Of a DNA stretch of 64,000 nucleotides, positions 28,501 to 37,994 are shown one piece after another. The notes under the pieces were generated by a model that saw only the letters and a list, made by a program, of their open reading frames with translations, was not told the origin of the DNA and ran no database searches. Numbering within the stretch: the stretch's first letter is position 1; each line of letters opens with the position of its first letter. The translations under genes and the position numbers were made by a program. The stretch comes from Actinomycetota bacterium (lineage in GTDB: Bacteria > Actinomycetota > Geothermincolia > Geothermincolales > RBG-13-55-18): positions 1 to 64,000 of the forward strand of contig JACIXB010000004.1 in assembly GCA_014360685.1 (NCBI GenBank), written 5' to 3'.

Positions 28501-29970
28501 GTGGAAGAATTGCACCAAGCCAAGGCCTGGGAATTGATGGAAATGATGCGCCGAAGGGAGGTCTCCGCCGCGGAGATCCTGCACTCGGTCAAGGGACGCG
28601 TGGAGTCGGTGGAGGAGCGCGTGCGCTCCTACATCACCCTGACCCTTGACCAGGCGGAGAGGGCGGCACGGGAGGCGGACAAGGCCCTGGCCGAAGGGAA
28701 GGATCCCGGGCCCGCGGCGGGCATCCCCATGGCGGTGAAGGACGTTCTCTGCACCAAGGGAGTGCCCACCACCTGCGGTTCCCGCATCCTGGAAAACTAC
28801 ACCCCGGTGTACGACGCCACGGTGGTAAGCCGCTTGCGGCGGGAGGGACTGACTATGGTGGGCAAGGCTAACATGGACGAGTTCGCCATGGGTTCCTCCA
28901 CGGAGAACTCCGCCTTCGGCCCCACCCGGAATCCCTGGGACCTGGAGAGGGTGCCCGGAGGCTCCAGCGGCGGCTCGGCGGCCGCGGTGGCCGCCGGAGA
29001 GGCCGTCTGGGCCCTGGGGTCGGACACCGGGGGGTCCATACGGCAACCGGCCTCCTTCTGCGGCCTGGTGGGCTTGAAGCCCACCTACGGCCTGGTGTCC
29101 CGCTACGGGCTGGTGGCTTTCGCCTCTTCCCTGGACCAGGTAGGCCCCATAACGCGGGATGTGCGGGACTGTGCGTTGCTCCTTTCCCTCATCGCCGGGC
29201 ACGACCCTCGGGACTCCACCTCCCTGGAGGTGGAATTGCCTTCCTACGCGGAGGGCCTGGAGGGCGGCATTGAAGGGATGAAGGTCGGGGTGCCGCGGGA
29301 GCTCATGCAGGAGGGACTGACCCCGGGGGTCAGGGAATGCGTGGAGCGCTGCCTGTCCCTTTTCCGGGAACTGGGAGCCGAGGTGGAGGAGACCACCCTG
29401 CCCCACCTGGATTACGCCCTGAGCGCTTATTACATAATCGCTCCCGCCGAGGCCAGCTCCAACCTGGCCCGCTACGACGGGGTGCGCTACGGGCTTCGGG
29501 TGGAGGGGGAGGACATGCTGGAGATGTACGGAAAGACCCGGGCCGCGGGCTTCGGCGCCGAGGTGAAGAGGCGCATCATGCTGGGCACTTACGCCCTCTC
29601 GGCGGGATATTACGAGGCCTATTACGGGCAGGCCCAGAAAGTGCGCACCCTCATCCTGGGTGATTTCCGCCGCGCTTTCGAGCGCTACGACGTACTGGTG
29701 AGCCCCACCTCCCCCACCCCGGCCTTCCGGCTGGGGGAGAAGGTGGAGGACCCGTTGGCCATGTACCTGTCCGACGTGTGCACCATACCGGTGAACCTGG
29801 CGGGAATCCCGGCCATAAGCATCCCCTGCGGCCTGGAGGACGGCCTCCCTGTGGGACTGCAGATCATGGGCAAGGTTCTGGACGAGGCCACCCTGCTGCG
29901 CGTGGCCCGGGCCATGGAGGAGGCCATCGGTTTCCGGGAGAGGCCGCAGGTGGGAAGGGGGGTGGGATGA
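28501..29970 (+). CDS. gatA: Glu/Asp-tRNA amidotransferase subunit A
   Basis: GatA is the amidase subunit that releases ammonia from glutamine for transamidation. The 489-residue protein shows the amidase-signature catalytic triad region: the lysine in MAVKDVLC and the serines in [13 protein letters not shown], then [15 protein letters not shown]. The start is GTG 28501. It overlaps gatB by 4 nt (ATGA). Length and motifs are canonical. Confidence 0.95.
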   Translation: MEELHQAKAWELMEMMRRREVSAAEILHSVKGRVESVEERVRSYITLTLDQAERAAREADKALAEGKDPGPAAGIPMAVKDVLCTKGVPTTCGSRILENYTPVYDATVVSRLRREGLTMVGKANMDEFAMGSSTENSAFGPTRNPWDLERVPGGSSGGSAAAVAAGEAVWALGSDTGGSIRQPASFCGLVGLKPTYGLVSRYGLVAFASSLDQVGPITRDVRDCALLLSLIAGHDPRDSTSLEVELPSYAEGLEGGIEGMKVGVPRELMQEGLTPGVRECVERCLSLFRELGAEVEETTLPHLDYALSAYYIIAPAEASSNLARYDGVRYGLRVEGEDMLEMYGKTRAAGFGAEVKRRIMLGTYALSAGYYEAYYGQAQKVRTLILGDFRRAFERYDVLVSPTSPTPAFRLGEKVEDPLAMYLSDVCTIPVNLAGIPAISIPCGLEDGLPVGLQIMGKVLDEATLLRVARAMEEAIGFRERPQVGRGVG

Positions 29971-31427
29971 TGGGCGGCTACGAGGCGGTGATCGGCCTGG
30001 AGATCCACGCCGAGTTGAAGACGCGTTCCAAGATGTTTTGCTCCTGCGACGCCTCCTTCGGCGGGGAACCCAACACCAAGACCTGCCCGGTGTGCCTGGG
30101 GCTTCCCGGTGTCCTCCCCGTGCTCAACCGGCGGGCGGTGGAGCTGGCCGTTCGCCTGGCCCTGGCCCTCAACTGCCGGATAGCCGAGCGGTGCATCTTC
30201 CACCGCAAGAACTACTTTTACCCGGATATGCCCAAGAATTACCAGATCTCCCAGTACGACCTCCCCCTGGGCCTGGGAGGCCACCTGGACCTGGAGACGG
30301 AGGAAGGTCCTTTCCGGGTAGGCATCACCCGGGTGCACCTGGAGGAGGATACGGGGAAGACGGTGCACATGAGCGAGAGCGGGCGCATACACGGCTCGGA
30401 GTACAGCCTGGAGGATTTCAACCGCGCCGGGGTCCCGCTTTTGGAGATCGTCACCGAGCCGGATATCCGCACCCCGGAACAGGCCCGCCTCTTCATGCAG
30501 GAACTCAAGAGCATCATGGAGCACCTGGAGGTGTCCGACTGCAAGATGGAAGAGGGCAGCCTCCGCTGCGACGCCAACGTCTCCCTCCGTCCCCGGGGGT
30601 CCTCGGGGATGGGGGTGAAGACGGAGATCAAGAACATGAATTCCTTCCGCGCCCTTTACCGCGCGCTGGACTACGAGATCTCGCGGCAGAGGGAGATCCT
30701 GGAAAACGGCGGCGAGGTGGTCCAGGAGACCCGCCACTGGGACGCGGACGCCAACGTGACCACCCCCCTGCGCACCAAGGAATACGCCTACGACTACCGC
30801 TACTTCCCGGAGCCGGACCTGGTGCCTCTGGAGCTGGACCGCGGGTTTATCGACGAAGTCAGGTCCTCCCTCCCGGAGCTGCCGGCGGAAAGGCGGCGCC
30901 GCTTCCGGGAGGAATACGGGTTGCCCGCCCACGACGCCGCCCTGCTCTCCTCGTCCAAGGCCATGGGGGATTACCTCGAGTCCGCCGTGGCCGCCGGGGC
31001 ACCGCCCAAGGCGGCGAGCAACTGGATGCTGGGTGAGATATCCGCCTACCTCAACGCCCGGGGGCTGGAGATCGGGGACCTCAAGGTCACCCCGGACCGG
31101 CTGGCGGAGCTCATCGACCTGGTGGAGAAGGGCACGGTGAGCGTGACCATGGCCAAGTCGGTGCTGGAGGAGATGCTGGAGAGCGGACGCCGTCCCCGGG
31201 AGGTGGTGGAGGAGAGGGGGATGGCCCAGATAAGCGACCGGGCGGAGCTCGAGCGCCTGGTGGAGGAGGTTCTGGAAGAAAATCCCAAGGTGGTGGAGGA
31301 TTACCGGAAGGGAAAGGAAAAGGCCCTGGGCTTCCTGGTGGGCCAGGTCATGCGCAGGACCGGGGGGAAGGCCAACCCCCGGATGGTGAGCGACCTCCTG
31401 GCCCAAAGGCTGGGAGGGGGAAGTTGA
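29967..31427 (+). CDS. gatB: Glu/Asp-tRNA amidotransferase subunit B
   Basis: GatB phosphorylates Glu-tRNA(Gln) and receives ammonia from GatA. The 486-residue protein has the N-terminal GLEIHAEL motif, the zinc site (CSCDASF then CPVCLG), the [16 protein letters not shown] segment and a C-terminal YqeY-like tail domain. ATG 29967 overlaps the gatA stop. The last 53 bp-region of the gene is perfectly repeated about 80 bp downstream. Confidence 0.95.
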   Translation: MMGGYEAVIGLEIHAELKTRSKMFCSCDASFGGEPNTKTCPVCLGLPGVLPVLNRRAVELAVRLALALNCRIAERCIFHRKNYFYPDMPKNYQISQYDLPLGLGGHLDLETEEGPFRVGITRVHLEEDTGKTVHMSESGRIHGSEYSLEDFNRAGVPLLEIVTEPDIRTPEQARLFMQELKSIMEHLEVSDCKMEEGSLRCDANVSLRPRGSSGMGVKTEIKNMNSFRALYRALDYEISRQREILENGGEVVQETRHWDADANVTTPLRTKEYAYDYRYFPEPDLVPLELDRGFIDEVRSSLPELPAERRRRFREEYGLPAHDAALLSSSKAMGDYLESAVAAGAPPKAASNWMLGEISAYLNARGLEIGDLKVTPDRLAELIDLVEKGTVSVTMAKSVLEEMLESGRRPREVVEERGMAQISDRAELERLVEEVLEENPKVVEDYRKGKEKALGFLVGQVMRRTGGKANPRMVSDLLAQRLGGGS

Positions 31428-31534
31428 TGACCGGGAAGTCCCGCCGCCCGGCGGTGGACGTGGGGGCCTCTATGCGGTCCGGGTCATGCGCAGGACCGGG
31501 GGGAAGGCCAACCCCCGGATGGTGAGCGACCTCC
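31346..31534 (+). repeat. Perfect 53-bp direct repeat: gatB 3' end and a downstream copy
   Basis: Bases 31346-31398, inside gatB, are identical to 31482-31534, outside it; both begin GGTCATGCGCAGG and end GCGACCTCC. The offset is 136 bp. The downstream copy carries no complete gene and is flanked by unrelated sequence, so it is a local duplication remnant. Confidence 0.9.
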
Positions 31535-31796
31535 CGACGGCGGAAAGCGGGGAAGGCGGATGATCCCGGGTGGACGGGAGAGAGGGGAAGTGTGGCCACG
31601 TGGAGGGGAAGGACGATCGGCCCTGGGCGCATATCGCCGTCGGATCGTGCCCCGGGACTATTAAACGCGTGGGCGGGAACCCGTCCGTGACGGGATGATT
31701 AGTATGGTTGGGGATGAGGGGTGCTCCGCTCAAGGAAGGCGCATGGACTCTGGTTTGTCACGGGCGGAAGGAGATGGTGGGAAGGAGGGCGAGAGA
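31428..31796 (+). other. Intergenic region after gatB
   Basis: These 369 bases hold the 53-bp gatB copy (31482-31534) and no credible gene. Sequence before the next start includes GGAAGGAGGG, the ribosome site of the following gene. Confidence 0.6.
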
Positions 31797-32732
31797 ATGG
31801 GGGAACGAAGGACCTGTCCCCGCTGCGGAAAGGAATCCCGTGAGGGAGCTTCCTTCTGTACCGCCTGTGGGACGGATCTCCGGGCGGGAATAGTGGGGGG
31901 GTCGCCGGGGAAGCGCTTGAATGCCGCGACGGACAACGGCACGGATAAGGCGGAGGAGGTCGGGAAGTCCGCACCGGCCCCCCTTCCCCGGCCACCGGAA
32001 AGGGGAGCGGCGTCCGCCGCTCAGCTCACCGCCCCCGGCTTTGCGCGGAGGAGACGCTTGGCCCTCCTGCTGGGGATGATCGGCGGGGCCTTCCTGGCCG
32101 CCGGAGCCGTGCTGCTGGTGCTCTACATCGTAACCTGGAGCAAAGGGGGCGGAGTCGAAGGCCCCTTGGACCTGGCCCGCAAGTACATGCGGGCCCTGGA
32201 GGAAAAGGATGTCCGCGCCTACCTGGACTGTTTCGCCGAGAGCGGACCGCCCTCCGAGGGCGGCCTTTTTCCGGAGGGCCTGGGCATCGACCCCCGCGAG
32301 TGGGTGGAAGCTGGCTTCCGGTTCATGGAAGTGGAGTTCCGGGACGTCCGCCTGGACCTGGAGCGCCGGGAGGGCGACGAAGCCACGGTGGTCACCAGGT
32401 CCGGCACCCTGGCCGCGTCCATTCTGGGCGTGGAGACGGAGGTGGATCTGGGCGAGGAACCCGTACGTTTCCGGATGGCCGGGAAGGGCGGAAGGTGGTA
32501 CCTGGTGGAAGACCCTCTCCACGGTCTGTTCATGACGGAATTCCTACCCGGTGAAGACGGCCTGGAGCTGGATTTGGAGGACCTGGGCCTGCCGGATATA
32601 TGGAAGGAATTACCTGATGTTACCGACTTCGAGGAAATGCAGAGATGGTTTCGGGAGATGCAGGAATGGTTGGAGGAAGGGGAAAGCCCCGAGGAGGCTC
32701 CCGGGGACTCCTCCCAGGTCAGCACGGTATAA
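31797..32732 (+). CDS. Zinc-ribbon, single-membrane-helix protein with extracytoplasmic domain
   Basis: The 311-residue protein has an N-terminal zinc ribbon (Cys7, Cys10, Cys21, Cys24; CPRC then CTAC), a low-complexity linker, one membrane helix (about 78-102), and an outside domain with the pattern DLARKYMRALEEKDVRAYLDCF and EATVVTRSGTL. The domain resembles NTF2-like or DUF4878-type ligand-binding folds, which is a guess. An acidic helix ends the protein. It starts at ATG 31797 after a GGAGG site. The next gene encodes a shorter paralogue without the ribbon. Confidence 0.65.
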   Translation: MGERRTCPRCGKESREGASFCTACGTDLRAGIVGGSPGKRLNAATDNGTDKAEEVGKSAPAPLPRPPERGAASAAQLTAPGFARRRRLALLLGMIGGAFLAAGAVLLVLYIVTWSKGGGVEGPLDLARKYMRALEEKDVRAYLDCFAESGPPSEGGLFPEGLGIDPREWVEAGFRFMEVEFRDVRLDLERREGDEATVVTRSGTLAASILGVETEVDLGEEPVRFRMAGKGGRWYLVEDPLHGLFMTEFLPGEDGLELDLEDLGLPDIWKELPDVTDFEEMQRWFREMQEWLEEGESPEEAPGDSSQVSTV

Positions 32733-32806
32733 GGGCCATCCGGGTCGCACGCCGCTTCCGGGCCGGGTCGGGTGAAGGGGCGGAAAAAGCGAAAGAGGGG
32801 TGGAAA

Positions 32807-33364
32807 ATGCTTTCAGGGGTGCCGGGAGGCCGCGGGAGCTGGAAAACCATCATCCCGGCGCTTTCGGTGGCGGTACTTGCGCTTATCGGCCTGGTGATCC
32901 TGCTGGTGACGACAGGCCCTGAAAGGAGAGAGGAAGCCGGGGATGAGCCCCTGGATATGGCGCGCCGGTTCATGGAGGCGGTAGAGGAGGAGGACGTCGA
33001 CGCCTTCATGGCCTGTTTTATGGAAGAATTTCCCATCCCCGAGCCTGACCCGACCACGGAACCCTTGTCGGAGCGCGTAAAACTTGATCCCCGCCGGTTC
33101 CTGGAGATCTCCTTCCAGGGGGTGGATTTCAGGTTCGAGGACGTGGAGCTGGAGCTTCGGTCCTTGGAGGGCGATTCGGCCACCGTGGTCACCACCTCCG
33201 GGAGGCTGTACATGAACCCCCTCGGGATGGAGTTGGTCAGGGATCTCTCCCGGGAGCCGCTGGTGTTCCGGATGGTCAGAAGGGAGGGGAGCTGGTACCT
33301 GACCGAAAACCCGGTGCCCTATATCACCTGGCGCGGCGGGAAGAGGAATGCGGGCCGCGCTTGA
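32807..33364 (+). CDS. Membrane-anchored paralogue of the preceding protein, lacking the zinc ribbon
   Basis: The 185-residue protein has one N-terminal hydrophobic helix (about 17-38) and then the same domain as its upstream neighbour: DMARRFMEAVEEEDVDAFMACF, followed by SATVVTTSGRLYM and a C-terminal EGSWYLTE segment. The matching order of motifs shows an ancestral tandem duplication. It starts at ATG 32807. No family name is certain. A strong bidirectional terminator follows. Confidence 0.65.
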   Translation: MLSGVPGGRGSWKTIIPALSVAVLALIGLVILLVTTGPERREEAGDEPLDMARRFMEAVEEEDVDAFMACFMEEFPIPEPDPTTEPLSERVKLDPRRFLEISFQGVDFRFEDVELELRSLEGDSATVVTTSGRLYMNPLGMELVRDLSREPLVFRMVRREGSWYLTENPVPYITWRGGKRNAGRA

Positions 33365-33381
33365 GCGGACGTCCGGGGAAA

Positions 33382-33410
33382 AAGTAAGGCGGGAAGGACC
33401 CGCCTTGCTT
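33382..33410. terminator. Bidirectional terminator between convergent units
   Basis: A 12-bp stem with one U.G pair (AAGTAAGGCGGG with CCCGCCTTGCTT) and a 5-nt loop AAGGA lies between the plus-strand paralogue gene and the minus-strand gcvH. T-rich or A-rich flanks on both sides fit termination in either direction. Confidence 0.8.
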
Positions 33411-33479
33411 GTGTTTATAATCGCTTACCGGGCGAGCGAACCGCCCGGGAGGATCGCCCCGCCTCTTTACGGCTTGCGG

Positions 33480-33863
33480 TCAGCCTTCCTCGGAGACCAA
33501 CTTCTCGTAGGCCGCGGCGTCCAGGAGGTCGTCCACCCCGGAGGGATCCCCCAGTTTCACCTTGACCATCCACCCGGCGCCGTAACAGTCCTCGTTGATG
33601 ATCTCCGGGGCCTCAACCACTTCCTGGTTGACCTCCTCGATGACCCCGTTCACCGGGCTGTAGACGTCGGAGACCGACTTCACCGACTCGATCTCCGCGT
33701 AGGGTTCGCCGGCCTTGACCTCCGTGCCCACCTCGGGAAGCTCGAGGAAGACGATCTCGCCCAGCTGGTCCTGGGCGTAGTAGGTTATACCCAGGGTGGC
33801 CATGTCTCCCTCGATCCTGGCCCAGGCGTGCTCGGGATGGTACTTCAGATCCTCCGGGTACAT
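33480..33863 (-). CDS. gcvH: Glycine cleavage system H protein
   Basis: GcvH is the lipoyl-carrying shuttle of the glycine cleavage/synthase system. The 127-residue protein has the canonical HAWARIEGD, GEIVFLELPEVG and the lipoylation site Lys62 in EIESVKSVSDV. A GGAGGTGAAAACAG site precedes the ATG on the minus strand. It follows lpd in the same orientation. gcvT and gcvP are not in the window. LipA, encoded at 4457-5401, would lipoylate it. Confidence 0.95.
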   Translation of the reverse strand: MYPEDLKYHPEHAWARIEGDMATLGITYYAQDQLGEIVFLELPEVGTEVKAGEPYAEIESVKSVSDVYSPVNGVIEEVNQEVVEAPEIINEDCYGAGWMVKVKLGDPSGVDDLLDAAAYEKLVSEEG

Positions 33864-33901
33864 CTGTTTTCACCTCCAGTCCGTTCCGTCACAACGATGC
33901 C

Positions 33902-33907
33902 ATCATA
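33902..33907 (-). promoter_or_regulatory. Candidate -10 box for gcvH
   Basis: On the minus strand TATGAT lies about 40 nt upstream of the gcvH start, giving a leader of about 30 nt. No convincing -35 is seen, so gcvH may also be read from lpd. Confidence 0.35.
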
Positions 33908-34016
33908 TCCCAACCCCGTTTTCCGCGCCACATCTTTTTGAGGGCGGAAAGGGGCCGCGAGGGGGACGTACGCCTTGAACCCCGGCCGTCGGGACCCATG
34001 CCGAAAAGCCGCCTTC

Positions 34017-35426
34017 CTACTTGCGGGAGGGGGCGGCGTGGATGGCCCGGCCGTGGGCCGCTTCGGCCGCCTCCATGATGGCCTCGGCCAGGCTGGGGTG
34101 GGCGTGCACCGTCCGCCCCATGTCCGCGGCGGTGACCCCCATGCGGATGGCCAGGGCCACCTCGTGGATGAGGTCGGAGGCGTGGGGTCCCATGATCTGG
34201 CACCCGAGGACCTTGTCCGTGGAGGCGTCCACCACCAGCTGGACGAATCCCTGGCCCTTGCCCATGGCCAGGGCCTTGCCCAGGCCGCCGAACATGAAGC
34301 GCCCGATACGGGTCTCCACGCCCCGCTCCTCCGCCTTGGCCGGGGTGAGGCCCACACTGGCGATCTCCGGCTCGGTGAAGATGCAGGCGGGGACCACGTC
34401 GTAGTCCATCTTGGAGTCCAGGCCCATGGCGTTCTCCGCGGCGCAGATGCCCTCGAAGGAGGCCACGTGGGCCAGGAGTATCCCTCCCACCACGTCGCCT
34501 ATGGCGTACACGCCGGGCACGCTGGTCTCCATGCGCTCGTTGACCACGATCTCACCCCTCTTGCCCAGTTCCACGCCGATCTCCTCCAGGCCCAGGCCGG
34601 AGGAGTTGAGGGAGCGCCCGATGGACACCAGGAGCTTCTCCGCCTCCAGGACTTCCCCGTTGGACAACCGGGCCTTGACCCCGTCGGGTCGGTATTCCAC
34701 CATCTCCTCGATGGTCACCTCGGTGAGGATCTCGATGCCCTTCTTGTTCAGGATGCGCTTCATCTGCTGGGAGATGCGCTCGTCCTCGGTGGGGAGTATG
34801 CGGGGCATGAGCTCCACCATGGTCACCTTGGTCCCCAGGGCGTTGTATATGGTGGCGAACTCCGACCCCACTACCCCGCTGCCCACGATGATCAGGGACT
34901 TGGGGATCTCGGTCAGCTCCAGCCCCTCCGTGGAGGTGAGGATGGCCGGTTGGTCGAAGTCGAAGGTGGGAAGGCGGGCAGGCTCGGAACCGGTGGCGAT
35001 GATGACCTTTTCCGTCTCGATGATCCTCTCCCCCTCCTCGCTCTCCACCGCCACCCGGTTGGGGGAGAGGAGACGCCCGGTCCCGTTCACCACCTCCACC
35101 TTGTTGGCCTTGAGCAGTTGGGCGATGCCGTTGCGCAGCTGGGCGCTGATCTTCTCCTTCCGTTCCACCATGGCCTTGAGGTCGGGCACGGGTTCCCCCA
35201 CCTTGACCCCGTACTCGTGGGCTTCCCTGATGGTCTCCACCACCTCGGCGCAGGCCAGGAGGGCCTTGGTGGGGATGCATCCCCAGTTGAGGCAGGTGCC
35301 GCCCAGGAGTTTCCTCTCCACCAGCACCACGCCGCTTCCCAGTTGCGCCGCCCGGATGGCGGCCACGTAGCCGCCCGGGCCGGCCCCGATGATCACCAGC
35401 TTGGCCTGTTGCTTCTCGGCTGCCAT
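34017..35426 (-). CDS. lpd: Dihydrolipoyl dehydrogenase
   Basis: The 469-residue flavoprotein reoxidises dihydrolipoyl groups with NAD+. It has the FAD motif GAGPGGYVAA, the redox disulfide Cys45 and Cys50 (GGTCLNWGCIPTKALL), the second dinucleotide motif GSGVVGSEFA, and the C-terminal HAHPSLAEAIMEA segment with the catalytic His-Glu pair. The start has AAGGAGGAG upstream. With the downstream gcvH it forms a lipoyl unit. No 2-oxoacid dehydrogenase genes lie nearby, so glycine metabolism is the likelier role. Confidence 0.95.
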   Translation of the reverse strand: MAAEKQQAKLVIIGAGPGGYVAAIRAAQLGSGVVLVERKLLGGTCLNWGCIPTKALLACAEVVETIREAHEYGVKVGEPVPDLKAMVERKEKISAQLRNGIAQLLKANKVEVVNGTGRLLSPNRVAVESEEGERIIETEKVIIATGSEPARLPTFDFDQPAILTSTEGLELTEIPKSLIIVGSGVVGSEFATIYNALGTKVTMVELMPRILPTEDERISQQMKRILNKKGIEILTEVTIEEMVEYRPDGVKARLSNGEVLEAEKLLVSIGRSLNSSGLGLEEIGVELGKRGEIVVNERMETSVPGVYAIGDVVGGILLAHVASFEGICAAENAMGLDSKMDYDVVPACIFTEPEIASVGLTPAKAEERGVETRIGRFMFGGLGKALAMGKGQGFVQLVVDASTDKVLGCQIMGPHASDLIHEVALAIRMGVTAADMGRTVHAHPSLAEAIMEAAEAAHGRAIHAAPSRK

Positions 35427-36050
35427 GATCTCCTCCTTCGGACCTTGTTCCGGCTGATGGTATACGTAACTTGCACGGTGGGCGCCGCCTCGTTTTCCGG
35501 CGCGCGTCCAAGCTATTTTATCACGCGGGGAAGTAATGGGGCTCTCGGGGAGGGATAAAAACGCCTCCGCGCCCGTGGAGGATCCATGACGGGAAAGGCT
35601 TTTGCCTCCAGACCGCGATCGGAAGTACCTTCACCCTACAAGCATGGACGGCGGGATTCCGCCCGATCCGCCGGCGTATAAACCTCTTTTTTCCGCAACG
35701 GGCGTGAGCGGGAAGACCTTGGAAAGGGCCACCGGAACCCTTATGCGCCTTGCCCTTGCCGGATTGGGCGGGAAAGCATCCCGGCCCGGAGGGATTCGGG
35801 TTATCGACCCCTTTCCCCCGGTGGCGAGGACAGGATAAACCTTGCGGCGCGGGCGGGAGTACCTACCGGCGGCGGGAAGAACGCCGGCCGTAGGCTTTCG
35901 CCCCAGGCCGGGAGTCGTCGCTCGGGCCCTCGGTCGTGCGGCGGGGAACGAAGCCCTTGGCAAAAATCCGGGCTTCATGAATAATGTTGGGGAACGCCGT
36001 TTCGCGGCGCGAAGAGCCGGAAGCCGAGAGGAACGCCGGAGGACGCCGGA
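35427..36050. other. Divergent intergenic region between lpd and the first leuC-like gene
   Basis: No gene is supported in these 624 bases. The minus-strand lpd promoter is annotated separately. A hairpin at 35950-35976 (GAAGCCC, 13-nt loop, GGGCTTC) could be a leader structure for the plus-strand genes. TATAAA at 35677-35682 is a weak plus-strand -10 candidate. Confidence 0.5.
35515..35523 (-). promoter_or_regulatory. Extended -10 promoter of lpd
   Basis: Read on the minus strand, TGA plus TAAAAT forms an extended -10 about 90 nt before the lpd ATG. There is no recognisable -35. Confidence 0.5.
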
Positions 36051-37304
36051 ATGGGCCTGACCATCGCCGAGAAGATCTTCTCCGCCCACCTGGGGCGCGA
36101 GGCGCGCGCCGGGGAGCTGGTGGTGGTGGAGGTGGACTTCATGATGGGCCAGGACGGAACCTCGCCCCTGGCCATCCGGGCCTTCGAGGAGATGGGGGGC
36201 CGCCGGGTGCGGGATCCCTCCCGGGTGGCGCTGGTCATCGACCACAGCGCCCCCAGCCCCCTGGAAGGAGTTTCCAACCTGCACGCCATGATGCGCAGGT
36301 TCGCCGCCGAGCAGGGGGTGGGGCTGTACGACGTGGGTTGCGGGGTGTGCCACTGCCTCCTCCCGGAGCAGGGGCACGTGGTCCCGGGCGACATCGTGGT
36401 GGGAGCGGACTCCCACACCACCACTTACGGGGCCATAAACGCCTTCTCCACCGGGGTGGGGTCCACGGATTTGGCCGCGGCCATGCTCAGCGGGAGCCTG
36501 TGGTTCAAGGTGCCGGAGAGCATCAGGCTGGAGCTGCGGGGAACCCTCGGACCGGGCGTGTATTCCAAGGACGTGGCCCTCTACCTGGCCGGGAGGCTCA
36601 CCGCCGACGGGGCCACCTACCTGGCCGTGGAGTACGGGGGTGAGGTCATCTCCTCCCTTTCCGTGGAGGCGCGCTTCACCATCTCCAACATGGCCGTGGA
36701 GATGGGGGCCAAGGCCGGACTCATGGAGGCGGACGACAAGGTCATGGGCTGGCTTTCCGGGAGGACTTCGCGGGCACCGCGCCCCGCCTCGCCCGACCCC
36801 GACGCCACCTACCGCGATGTGCTGGAATTCGACCTCTCCGACCTCGGCCCCCAGGTGGCGGTGCCCCATAGGGTGGACGACGTGAGGCCGGTGGAGGAGG
36901 TGGAGGGTACTCCCGTGCAGGAGGCGGTCATCGGGACCTGCACCAACGGGAGGCTGGAGGACCTGGAGGAGGCGGCGCGCATCCTGGCCGGAAGGAGGGT
37001 GAGCCCGGAGGTGCGCCTGGTGGTGGCCCCGGCGTCGCGCCAGGTACTCCTGAGGGCCATGGAGAAGGGGATCATCCAGAGGCTGGTGGAGGCGGGAGCG
37101 GCCCTGGTGACCCCGGGATGCGGTCCCTGCGTGGGCACCCACAACGGGGTGCCCGCCGACGGGGAGAACGTCGTCTCCACGGCCAACCGCAACTTCAAGG
37201 GGCGCATGGGCAACGCCGAGGCCTTCATCTACCTGGCCAGCCCGGCCACGGTGGCCGCCAGCGCGGTGGCGGGGAAGATAACCGATCCCCGGCGCATGCT
37301 GTGA
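36051..37304 (+). CDS. LeuC-like large subunit of an aconitase-family hydro-lyase (set 1)
   Basis: The 417-residue protein is an aconitase-superfamily dehydratase large subunit of the IPM isomerase/homoaconitase type. [4Fe-4S] ligands are Cys297 (GTCTNGR), Cys357 and Cys360 (PGCGPC). The active-site region reads VGTHNGVPADGE, unlike GGHMGVLAKGE in the second copy at 49311. It pairs with the small subunit 22 nt downstream and a dehydrogenase after that. The substrate could be citrate/isocitrate, citramalate or isopropylmalate; the neighbouring IDH-like dehydrogenase makes a citrate-to-2-oxoglutarate role attractive. ATG 36051 is the only good start. Confidence 0.85.
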   Translation: MGLTIAEKIFSAHLGREARAGELVVVEVDFMMGQDGTSPLAIRAFEEMGGRRVRDPSRVALVIDHSAPSPLEGVSNLHAMMRRFAAEQGVGLYDVGCGVCHCLLPEQGHVVPGDIVVGADSHTTTYGAINAFSTGVGSTDLAAAMLSGSLWFKVPESIRLELRGTLGPGVYSKDVALYLAGRLTADGATYLAVEYGGEVISSLSVEARFTISNMAVEMGAKAGLMEADDKVMGWLSGRTSRAPRPASPDPDATYRDVLEFDLSDLGPQVAVPHRVDDVRPVEEVEGTPVQEAVIGTCTNGRLEDLEEAARILAGRRVSPEVRLVVAPASRQVLLRAMEKGIIQRLVEAGAALVTPGCGPCVGTHNGVPADGENVVSTANRNFKGRMGNAEAFIYLASPATVAASAVAGKITDPRRML

Positions 37305-37326
37305 GGGGAAGGGCGGGTGTTTTGAG

Positions 37327-37836
37327 ATGGCCGAGAACATGGTCTTGAGGGGCAAGGCCCACGTCTTCGGGGACGACGTGAACACCGACTACATCATCTC
37401 CGGCAAGTACAAGTTCAAGACCCTGGACATGGACGAGCTGGCCCGCCACTGTATGGAGGACCTGGACCCGGATTTCGTGAACAAGGTCCGGCCCGGGGAT
37501 TTCATCGTCGCCGGTGGCAACTTCGGGTGCGGTTCCTCGCGGGAGCAGGCTCCTTTGGTGATCAAGCACGCCGGGGTGGCCGCCGTGTTGGCCCGTTCCT
37601 TCGCCCGCATCTTCTTCCGCAACGCCATCAACAAGGGACTGCCGGTGGTGGAATGCGACACCTCCGGGATCCGGGACGGGGATGAACTGGAGGTGGACCT
37701 GGGAGAGGGACGGGTGACCAACCTCACCCGGGGGACCGTCCTGGAGATGGTGCCGCTCCCGCCGGTGATGATGGACATACTGCGCGAGGGGGGACTGACC
37801 GCGTACCTCCGGAAGCACGGAGGATTCAGGCTTTGA
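37327..37836 (+). CDS. LeuD-like small subunit (set 1)
   Basis: The 169-residue swivelling-domain subunit partners the LeuC-like protein upstream. It has DDVNTDYII, GCGSSREQAPLVIK and RNAINKGLP, all typical. In the loop that discriminates substrates in this family (residues 28-32) it reads YKFKT, whereas the second copy has YLTAT at the same positions. This difference argues for a different C-gamma substituent in the substrate. ATG 37327 is the start. Confidence 0.85.
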   Translation: MAENMVLRGKAHVFGDDVNTDYIISGKYKFKTLDMDELARHCMEDLDPDFVNKVRPGDFIVAGGNFGCGSSREQAPLVIKHAGVAAVLARSFARIFFRNAINKGLPVVECDTSGIRDGDELEVDLGEGRVTNLTRGTVLEMVPLPPVMMDILREGGLTAYLRKHGGFRL

Positions 37837-37994
37837 GCTCCGGGGGGGGTTGGAACCGGCCGCGGAAAGCCTTTTGAACACCAGGCCGGAGGCGAGAGGT
37901 TTAAGGCCGCCGGGCCGTCGAGGGTCACCGTGCCCGCACCGCGCCCGGAGGCGGGGAAGCGGGAGCAAGCGGAACGCAAGGGGAGGAGGTTGAC

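Noticed and set aside
31346-31534. 53-bp repeats as attachment sites of a mobile element
   Set aside because: Only 83 bp separate the copies and there is no integrase; a local duplication is simpler.
35602-35838. 78-codon plus-strand frame in the lpd-leuC spacer
   Set aside because: No ribosome site, proline-rich shadow-like composition and no recognisable motif.
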